DNA of 19,818 bases, taken from Methanoregula sp. GTDB taxonomy: Archaea; Halobacteriota; Methanomicrobia; Methanomicrobiales; Methanospirillaceae. Within the stretch, counting starts at the first letter, position 1; the number at the start of each line of letters is the position of its first letter. The DNA is taken from the NCBI GenBank assembly GCA_003136075.1, contig PNBP01000172.1:1-19818 (forward strand). The letters run 5' to 3'. The notes beneath the pieces are model-generated. The model saw only the letters and a list, made by a program, of their open reading frames with translations. It was not told the origin of the DNA and searched no databases. The position numbers and the translations under genes were made by a program. Below are positions 14,348 to 19,818 of the stretch, piece after piece.

Positions 14348-15928
14348 ATGATCGATCCCGCCACGCTTCCTGAAAATCCCGGCTGCTACCTGTATGCGGA
14401 TACCGGCGGCACCATCATTTACGTGGGGAAAGCGAAGAACCTCAAAAAACGGGTATCAAGTTATTTTACCAAAAAAGATCATGACCCAAAAACCCGGAGC
14501 CTTGTCGAACACATCGCATCCGTTGACGTCATGGTCACCAACACCGAGACCGAAGCGTTCCTGTTGGAAAATACACTGATAAAAAAGCACCAGCCGAAAT
14601 ATAACATTGACTTAAAAGATGCAAAACGATACGCGTGGATCAAACTGACCAGCGAGGAATTCCCCCGGCTGGTGATCGCCCGGCAAACAACGGGGGACGG
14701 GACCTTTTTTGGGCCGTTTGTGTCCGCAGCTGAACGTGATCATGTCCTGAATGTGGTAAAGAAAGCATTTCACCTGCGGACGTGTAAAAAAATCCCGAAA
14801 CGCCCGTGTCTCCGCCGCCACATGCAGTCCTGCAGTGCACCCTGCACCGGCACGCTCAGCCCGCAGGAGTATGACGAGAACGTGAAAAAAGCAACCCTCC
14901 TTCTCAAGGGAAAGAGCAGTGAACTGCTGGATCGGCTCCGGCAGGAGATGGCGGAGCGTTCTCGTGCGGAGGACTATGAGCGGGCGCTTGAACTGAGAAA
15001 CGAGATTGCTGCAATCGGGCACCTTGACGAGCGCCAGGCGGTCGAACGACGGCGGGAATATGACCAGGATGTAATCGCCTGCCAGGTGACGGATGGGCGG
15101 GTATACCTTGTCGTGTTCAATGTCGAACGCGGATCGCTCTCAAACAAGCAGGAGTTTACCTTCGATGCCGTGGAGGACTATTTTGATGAATTTCTGGTGC
15201 AGTACTACTCAGAGCGCGAACCTCCGGCGGAGTTGATCCTCGACCATGAAACCGATCCTGCGCTTGCCGGTTTCCTTTCGCAGAAAAAATGCCGGCATGT
15301 CGAGGTGATCTATCCGCAGCGTGGCGAAAAGAAGCAGCTGCTCGACCTTGCGCTCAAAAATCTTGAGATTGCGTTCTTCCGCGATGTCCTGAAAGGAGCC
15401 GAGCTTGGCACCGCACTCCACCTCCCCAGTCCACCTGCGGTGATCGAATGCTTCGATATCTCCCATATCTCCGGCACGGCAATGGTTGGATCGATGGTGC
15501 AGTTCCGGGAGGGGAAACCTGACAAGAGCAACTATCGCCGGTTCCGGATAAAGACGGTCGAAGGGATTGATGATTTTGCCTCAATCGCGGAAGTGGTGAA
15601 GCGACGGTACCAGCGGCTCATCGATGAACACGAATCTTTTCCCGATCTCGTCATTGTCGATGGCGGTAAAGGACAGCTCTCGTCTGCAACTGAAGCACTG
15701 GGCGGACTTGGTCTCGATCTTCCCATTATCGCAATTGCAAAACGGGAGGAGGAGATCTTTGTACCGCATGAAGTGCTTCCCCTGCGACTTGACAAAAAAA
15801 GCATTGCCCTCCGTTTCGTTGAAGAGATTCGCGATGAGGCACACCGGTTTGCCATTACCTATAACCGGTTGCTGCGCAGGAAGACCGTGATGGGGGAGAA
15901 TAAACGGTCATCCCATCCGGGAAAATAG
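14348..15928 (+). CDS. uvrC: Excinuclease ABC subunit UvrC
   Basis: From ATG 14348 (MIDPATLPENPGCYLY) the product is 526 residues. An upstream in-frame GTG at 14261 would add 29 residues unlike UvrC, so I rejected it. Residues 12-36 form the GIY-YIG nuclease (GCY and YVG motifs, Arg35), which makes the 3' cut. A UVR motif (LRQEMAERSRAEDYERALEL, about 197-216) binds UvrB. The C-terminal RNase H-like nuclease, which makes the 5' cut, shows ECFDISHISG, LVIVDGGKGQ and RDEAHRFAITYNRLLRRK, supplying its Asp, Asp and His residues. The protein ends about 12 residues later, so the tandem helix-hairpin-helix DNA-binding domain of bacterial UvrC (about 610 residues in E. coli) is absent. It lies downstream of uvrA; uvrB is not in the window. 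Confidence 0.97.
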   Translation: MIDPATLPENPGCYLYADTGGTIIYVGKAKNLKKRVSSYFTKKDHDPKTRSLVEHIASVDVMVTNTETEAFLLENTLIKKHQPKYNIDLKDAKRYAWIKLTSEEFPRLVIARQTTGDGTFFGPFVSAAERDHVLNVVKKAFHLRTCKKIPKRPCLRRHMQSCSAPCTGTLSPQEYDENVKKATLLLKGKSSELLDRLRQEMAERSRAEDYERALELRNEIAAIGHLDERQAVERRREYDQDVIACQVTDGRVYLVVFNVERGSLSNKQEFTFDAVEDYFDEFLVQYYSEREPPAELILDHETDPALAGFLSQKKCRHVEVIYPQRGEKKQLLDLALKNLEIAFFRDVLKGAELGTALHLPSPPAVIECFDISHISGTAMVGSMVQFREGKPDKSNYRRFRIKTVEGIDDFASIAEVVKRRYQRLIDEHESFPDLVIVDGGKGQLSSATEALGGLGLDLPIIAIAKREEEIFVPHEVLPLRLDKKSIALRFVEEIRDEAHRFAITYNRLLRRKTVMGENKRSSHPGK

Positions 15929-15964
15929 CAAATCCACATGGTGTTGTAACGATGAGAGAAATTA

Positions 15965-15973
15965 TTTTTTGCA
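15965..15973 (+). terminator. Oligo-T terminator after uvrC (T6 then GCA)
   Basis: T6GCA lies 36 bases after the uvrC stop, the same string as after uvrA and the encapsulin gene. Confidence 0.45.
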
Positions 15974-16063
15974 GGCAAAAACTGGCGGTTATCCAAAACC
16001 CGGCGTATTCTGATTTCCCTTCGGAAAATCACGGCAATTTTGTGCTGTCACCATGGCAGGAAT

Positions 16064-16075
16064 ATTTATATTTTT
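16064..16075 (+). promoter_or_regulatory. TATA box of the encapsulin operon
   Basis: ATTTATATTTTT is a strong archaeal TATA box with a purine-rich GGAA before it (possible BRE). Transcription would start near 16095, leaving a very short leader that contains or abuts GGAG (16097-16100), six bases before the ferritin ATG. Confidence 0.7.
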
Positions 16076-16106
16076 AAGGTATACTATTGGCTAACCGGAG
16101 TATATT

Positions 16107-16466
16107 ATGCCAGAATTTGTCAATCCTTTCAGTGGAATAGTACCGGACCGCAAAATGACGCACGAGGAACTTGTGCGGGCAGTCCGTCTTGATATTGCCG
16201 GGGAACTTGAAGCAATTCATCTTTATATGGCCCATGCCGATGCAACCGATAACCCTCTTGCAAAGGCCGTCCTTGTGGATATCGCTGATGAAGAGCGGGT
16301 TCACGTGGGGGAACTGATGCGGCTAATGGCAATCCTCACCGGCAATGAGGATGAATTCCTGAAGAAAGGAACCCTTGAAGTCGATACAATGGCGGCAAAA
16401 ATTGCTCCGGCAGCACAGGGCTCCGGACCGGTACAGCAGGAAACGACAATTGGATCATTGAAATAA
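16107..16466 (+). CDS. Encapsulated ferritin (EncFtn), encapsulin cargo protein
   Basis: The 119-residue protein has two helices bearing the EncFtn metal site: Glu33 in GELEAIHLYM, and Glu63/His66 in DEERVHVGELM. These are one position off Glu32, Glu62 and His65 of the Rhodospirillum rubrum protein. EncFtn forms a ring-shaped decamer with ferroxidase sites at dimer interfaces. It oxidises Fe(II) but needs the encapsulin shell to store the mineral. Residues about 85-112 are a flexible linker, and the tail TIGSLK is the cargo-loading peptide (compare the (L)TVGSLR type). The gene lies 18 bp before the encapsulin gene, the standard order, and behind a clear TATA box and GGAG site. It would protect the cell from iron and oxidative stress. 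Confidence 0.95.
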   Translation: MPEFVNPFSGIVPDRKMTHEELVRAVRLDIAGELEAIHLYMAHADATDNPLAKAVLVDIADEERVHVGELMRLMAILTGNEDEFLKKGTLEVDTMAAKIAPAAQGSGPVQQETTIGSLK

Positions 16467-16484
16467 ATTCAGGAGATGTAAACC

Positions 16485-17273
16485 ATGGAAAACAAATATC
16501 TCGGGCGCGGGGATGCGCCCATTGCAGCGGAAACCTGGAACCTGCTCGACACGGTTATGGTGGAATCCGCAAAAAGCCAGCTTGTCGGCCGCAGAATACT
16601 TCCGATTGAAGGCCCGTACGGGTTGGGCCTCAAGTCCATTTCCCTTGGGGATTATGTAATCGATGACGGGATCACGGGCAGTGCATCTGTTCCGGTAACG
16701 ATGATCCGGACCGATTTCAGCCTTGCCAAACGGGATCTTGCGGCATTTGAACGGGATCACCTGTTCCTCGATACCGCACCGGTTGCCTGCGCTGCAATGG
16801 ACTGTGCAGCAAAAGAAGACCAGATCCTCCTTTCCGGGCTCCCCGGTATCCCGGGACTTATGAACGTGGAAGGTGCAGGTTCCTACAGCCTGTCCAAGTG
16901 GGAAAAAGTCGGTACTGCCGCAGACCAGATTATCGATGCGGTAACAAAACTTGACGAGGCCGGGTTCCATGGTCCCTACAGCATGGCATTAGCCCCGTCG
17001 CTGTTTAATCTTCTCCTGCGCCGGTATCCGCAGGGTGCAGGTACCGAGCTCGATCATATCCGTTCGATTGTCACCGATGGCGTCGTGAAAGCTCCCAACT
17101 TAAAGAAAGGCGGGGTCCTGCTGGCATCGGGAAAACAGTACGTGTCTGTTGCGATTGGCCAGGATATGGTGCTCGGGTACAACGGGCCTGTTGGGGATCT
17201 CCTTGAGTTCCAGGTCTACGAGAGCCTGGCCCTCATGGTTCATGCACCCCAGTCAATCTGCGTGCTCAAATAA
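16485..17273 (+). CDS. Encapsulin shell protein (family 1, HK97 fold)
   Basis: The 262-residue protein matches family 1 encapsulins (linocin M18-like) in length and pattern. It has an N-terminal helix that binds cargo tails (ENKYLGRGDAPIAAETW), then LVGRRILPIEGPYGLG, DYVIDDGITGS, FERDHLFLDT, and the C-terminal GYNGPVGDLLEFQVYESLAL. Such proteins assemble into icosahedral shells of HK97 phage-capsid ancestry. The shell would hold the ferritin encoded just upstream, whose TIGSLK tail docks inside. AGGAGATG (16471-16478) is a good ribosome-binding site seven bases before the ATG. No phage genes are nearby, so this is a cellular compartment and not a prophage capsid. An oligo-T tract ends the operon. 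Confidence 0.97.
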   Translation: MENKYLGRGDAPIAAETWNLLDTVMVESAKSQLVGRRILPIEGPYGLGLKSISLGDYVIDDGITGSASVPVTMIRTDFSLAKRDLAAFERDHLFLDTAPVACAAMDCAAKEDQILLSGLPGIPGLMNVEGAGSYSLSKWEKVGTAADQIIDAVTKLDEAGFHGPYSMALAPSLFNLLLRRYPQGAGTELDHIRSIVTDGVVKAPNLKKGGVLLASGKQYVSVAIGQDMVLGYNGPVGDLLEFQVYESLALMVHAPQSICVLK

Positions 17274-17284
17274 ATCTCCCCTTC

Positions 17285-17293
17285 TTTTTTGCA
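17285..17293 (+). terminator. Oligo-T terminator after the encapsulin operon (T6 then GCA)
   Basis: CTTCTTTTTTGCA begins 9 bases after the encapsulin stop. It matches the tracts after uvrA, uvrC and the 6031-6465 gene. Confidence 0.55.
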
Positions 17294-17487
17294 TTTCAGT
17301 TTTTACTTTGTATTAAACCGGATAAAAAAATCCCCTGTGTTTTTTAATCCTGCCAAATCCCATAATCCCATAAAGCAGTACCCGCATGGCACCACATCGT
17401 TTTTTATTCCCTGCCCTGTTCATGAGGTACTATCAGGGCCTCTGTGTTCCGTGCAGAACCAATCTTTTAACCTCTGGTTTGTGGATT

Positions 17488-17499
17488 GAATATATATCG
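17488..17499 (+). promoter_or_regulatory. TATA box of the lipoprotein gene
   Basis: GAATATATATCG lies about 25-35 bases before the ATG at 17523, giving a leaderless or nearly leaderless transcript. Confidence 0.6.
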
Positions 17500-17522
17500 T
17501 GGTGTAAAGAAACGTGGTAGTC

Positions 17523-17891
17523 ATGAAACTCTCTACAGTGGCACTCGTGCTGGTGGTTACCTTTGTCGCGTGTTGTGGGTGCGTAAACAGTCCTGCGGTA
17601 ACTGATCGTTCAGAAGGAACACTTCATGCCCATTATGCATATACCGATGAATGGTCGCCGACGTTGGGATGCTATGAACGCGTTACCGGCTATGTCTATA
17701 ATGCCGGCAATGTATCTACAGATGCCACCCGGCTGAACTTCAACCTGGTAAATACCAATACCGGAACTATCCGGGATTCCAAATCGATCTATGTCGGTAT
17801 GGTTGGAGCCGGAGCCACAACCACGTTTGAAACCGTTCTTGACGGTGAATGCACACAGCAATACCGGGTAGATTTCGCGTTTGAGAAATAA
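17523..17891 (+). CDS. Small secreted lipoprotein with a beta-sandwich (FxLYD-like) domain
   Basis: From ATG 17523 (an in-frame GTG lies three codons earlier) the product is 122 residues. Residues 1-16 are a short signal peptide (MKLSTVALVLVVTFVA). A Cys-rich lipobox, CCGC, follows, with Cys20 the likely lipid-modified residue (Cys17 or Cys18 are alternatives). The mature part has the pattern GYVYNAGNVSTDATRLNFNL, then VGMVGAGATTTFE and YRVDFAF. This is the strand order of FxLYD/CARDB-like domains that methanogens often place on surface lipoproteins. Such domains are usually binding or structural; no enzyme motif is seen. It stands alone with its own TATA box and T-rich tracts after the stop (near 17930 and 17943). 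Confidence 0.8.
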   Translation: MKLSTVALVLVVTFVACCGCVNSPAVTDRSEGTLHAHYAYTDEWSPTLGCYERVTGYVYNAGNVSTDATRLNFNLVNTNTGTIRDSKSIYVGMVGAGATTTFETVLDGECTQQYRVDFAFEK

Positions 17892-18284
17892 TACTATTCT
17901 TTATCAAGATGGGATACCAGCATTCTGTTTTTTAACCAATGTTTTTTTGGGCTCTGGAGAAATCCAAAATTAAATTGCCATAACGCTCTTCGAGTGCTCC
18001 GGCAACCCTTTTCTTTGCCATCGCCGCTGTGGCACCCCCCGGTTGCGATAGTGTGTAGTAGTTCCTATTCCGGCATCATCGCCCTTGCGCCCCGTCCCCC
18101 TTGGGGGACTACTGGTGGCGCAAGAGGGGGACTGTGGATTATGAAAGAGGTTTTTCAGAATGCCGTTTTTTAAAAATCCTCTCCCCTCATGATTACCTTC
18201 ACGGTGCACGGAACGGGCTTTTTATAGGGATCCTGTGCACCATTCACCACGGATATTCCCGCTATCATCCGTTTGAGGAATTCA
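17892..18284. other. Intergenic stretch with nested inverted repeats before recQ
   Basis: No gene is supported. The first 60 bases hold T6 and T7 tracts suited to ending the lipoprotein transcript. A GC-rich block with alternative hairpins occupies 18084-18132. A weak GAGGAA (18275-18280) precedes the recQ ATG by four bases. A minus-strand frame (17970-18209) crosses these structures and is low-complexity (Arg/Gly/Pro-rich), so I do not call it. Confidence 0.5.
18084..18132 (+). promoter_or_regulatory. Nested and mutually exclusive hairpins upstream of recQ
   Basis: GTCCCCC (18094-18100) pairs perfectly with GGGGGAC at 18103-18109 (loop TT) and equally with a second GGGGGAC at 18126-18132. 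The outer arms CTTGCGCC (18084-18091) and GGCGCAAG (18117-18124) enclose the first hairpin and compete with the second. The block lies about 150 bases before recQ. Confidence 0.5.
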
Positions 18285-19818
18285 ATGCATACCTGTGAAG
18301 ATCTTTTAAAAAAATACTGGGGCTATGTCTCATTTTTGCCGCACCAGCGTGACATTATTACCTCCCTCCTCAACGGGCAGGACACCCTTGCAATCATGGC
18401 AACCGGCAGCGGAAAATCGCTCTGTTACCAGGTGCCTGCGCTGGTTCTCGGCGGGCTTACCATTGTCATCTCCCCGCTGATATCGCTGATGAAAGATCAG
18501 GTCGATGATCTTGTTGCCCGGGGAATACCAGCAGCTGCCTACAACAGTTCATTGGATCCACATGAAAGAAACCGGATTGAACGTGAGATTCTCGATGGTA
18601 CCCTCCGGCTCCTGTTTATCTCCCCGGAGAAGTGCATGCAGGAGAATTTTCTGAAATCCCTCAAACAGTGTCCCGTTCATCTTGTTGCCATTGATGAAGC
18701 GCACTGTATCTCGGAATGGGGTCATAACTTCCGGCCCGAATACCGGCAGCTGGCCGCACTAAAAAAGCATTTTCCATGTGTTCCTGTTGTTGCATTGACC
18801 GCGACGGCAATTCCCGAAGTCCGAAAAGACATCAGCCGGCAGCTTGGGCTACCAGACGCACATGAATACATTGGCAGTTTTGACCGCAGAAACCTGAAAT
18901 ACCGTGTCATCCCAAAGAAAAACCCGCTCGTCCTGCTTCTGAACTTCCTTTCCCAGCACCGGCACGATTCCGGTATCATCTACTGCATGAGCAAGCAGGA
19001 GACGGAAGATCTGGCCGGGGAACTGAAAAAACACGGGTATAATGCCGCCGCGTACCATGCGGGGCTCCCAAAACAGGTACGCAAAACGGTACAGGACGCG
19101 TTTATCCATGACAACATATCCATTGTCTGTGCTACTGTTGCATTTGGCATGGGCATCAACAAGCCTGACGTCAGGTTTATTGTGCACTACGATCTGCCAA
19201 AAACACTTGAGTCCTATTACCAGGAAACCGGGCGTGCCGGGCGGGATGGCCTGGACAGCGAATGTGTCCTCTTCTATGGCCGGGGGGATTATGCCCGCGT
19301 GCGCTCCATGCTTGAACACGATGATGCTTCTGGACAGCATCTGGGCATCGCGCTTGGCAAACTGCGGGATATGACCGGGTTTTGTGAAACCACCGGTTGC
19401 CGCCGGAAATTCCTGCTCACCTATTTTGGCGAGGAGTTTCCCGATTCACCGTGCGGGTCCTGCGATAACTGCGATCATCCACCGGACCTGATGGATGGTA
19501 CTGCCGTGGCAAAACTGATTACCGGGTGTGTCCGCCAGTTACCGTCAAGGTTCGGGATTGAAATCATCGCCGATGTCCTGCGGGGCTCTAAAAATGCCAG
19601 GATCCAAAAGTACCATCTCGACGCACTTCCGCTGTTTGGCGTGGGGAAAAAATACAGTAAAATCCAGTACCGGACATGGATTAACGATCTTGTCCTGCAG
19701 GGATACCTGGAGCGGACTGGCGACACCTATCCGGTTATCGGGATTGGCAGGAAAAGTGAGGAGTTACTGAACGGAAATTGTCATGTCATGCTGACGGTTC
19801 CGGATACGAACACTTCAC
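18285..19818 (+). CDS. recQ: RecQ-family ATP-dependent DNA helicase (3' end outside window)
   Basis: The frame runs from ATG 18285 off the right edge, 511 codons so far. Visible superfamily 2 motifs are LPHQRDII (motif 0, near 18-25), MATGSGKSLCYQ (Walker A, Lys44), DEAHCISEWGH (137-147, DEAH box plus the RecQ aromatic loop), LTATA, the FGMGINKPDVRF motif, and QETGRAGRDG (313-322, arginine fingers). A RecQ zinc site follows with Cys372, Cys390, Cys393 and Cys396, then a winged-helix RQC-like part. RecQ unwinds DNA 3' to 5' during recombination and fork repair. The HRDC domain, if any, would lie beyond the window. It is transcribed in the same direction as the lipoprotein but is separated from it by 393 bp with structured sequence, so it is probably independent. 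Confidence 0.96.
   Translation, partial: MHTCEDLLKKYWGYVSFLPHQRDIITSLLNGQDTLAIMATGSGKSLCYQVPALVLGGLTIVISPLISLMKDQVDDLVARGIPAAAYNSSLDPHERNRIEREILDGTLRLLFISPEKCMQENFLKSLKQCPVHLVAIDEAHCISEWGHNFRPEYRQLAALKKHFPCVPVVALTATAIPEVRKDISRQLGLPDAHEYIGSFDRRNLKYRVIPKKNPLVLLLNFLSQHRHDSGIIYCMSKQETEDLAGELKKHGYNAAAYHAGLPKQVRKTVQDAFIHDNISIVCATVAFGMGINKPDVRFIVHYDLPKTLESYYQETGRAGRDGLDSECVLFYGRGDYARVRSMLEHDDASGQHLGIALGKLRDMTGFCETTGCRRKFLLTYFGEEFPDSPCGSCDNCDHPPDLMDGTAVAKLITGCVRQLPSRFGIEIIADVLRGSKNARIQKYHLDALPLFGVGKKYSKIQYRTWINDLVLQGYLERTGDTYPVIGIGRKSEELLNGNCHVMLTVPDTNTS

Noticed and set aside
16485..17273. Prophage major capsid protein
   Set aside because: The shell protein is HK97-fold, but it sits with its ferritin cargo and its docking tail, and no other phage gene is near.
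1..19818. tRNA, rRNA genes or CRISPR array
   Set aside because: No cloverleaf-like stretch, rRNA signature or regularly spaced repeat was seen by eye on either strand; a covariance-model scan would be more sensitive.

Overview
The window looks like chromosome of a methanogenic archaeon, most likely of the order Methanomicrobiales. The signs are archaeal TATA boxes with short or absent leaders, oligo-T terminators, an archaemetzincin, a UPF0146 gene, a probable C-terminus of an archaeal clamp loader with a PCNA-binding motif, and bacterial-type UvrA/UvrC and RecQ in GC-rich DNA. The order-level placement is inference, because no rRNA gene is present.

Region by region. (1) 1-3224: end of a probable replication factor C large subunit gene, a convergent UPF0146-family gene broken by one in-frame TAG, a divergent archaemetzincin gene (amzA), then three minus-strand genes (two-helix membrane protein, HEAT-repeat protein, RDD membrane protein). 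(2) 3225-5024: a repeat protein with about seven YD-like beta units and 24-residue C-terminal repeats, convergent with a 62-residue 4-oxalocrotonate tautomerase. (3) 5025-6465: a structured leader with a possible small ORF, then two coupled unknown genes, the second with a degenerate PD-(D/E)XK-like core. (4) About 6810-11271: a visibly AT-rich insert, preceded by a G-quadruplex motif and a long imperfect inverted repeat. It holds a ParB-like gene plus adenine methyltransferase operon, a truncated 5' copy of uvrA, and a winged-helix-like small gene with a two-helix membrane protein gene. (5) 11272-15928: intact uvrA and uvrC. (6) 16064-17273: encapsulated ferritin and its encapsulin shell, one operon behind a clear TATA box. 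(7) 17274-19818: a small lipoprotein, a structured gap, and a RecQ helicase cut by the window end.

Functionally, uvrA, uvrC and recQ form a DNA-repair neighbourhood (no uvrB is in the window), and the ferritin and shell form an iron-storage compartment. The most unusual structure is at uvrA. Its leader and first 64 codons occur twice, 1760 bp apart, as copies that are identical for 117 bp and then differ almost only at third codon positions, with the two-gene cassette between them. This fits integration of foreign DNA carrying a homologous uvrA fragment better than decay of a tandem duplicate. The ParB-like/methyltransferase pair lies just outside the repeat and may be a separate arrival.
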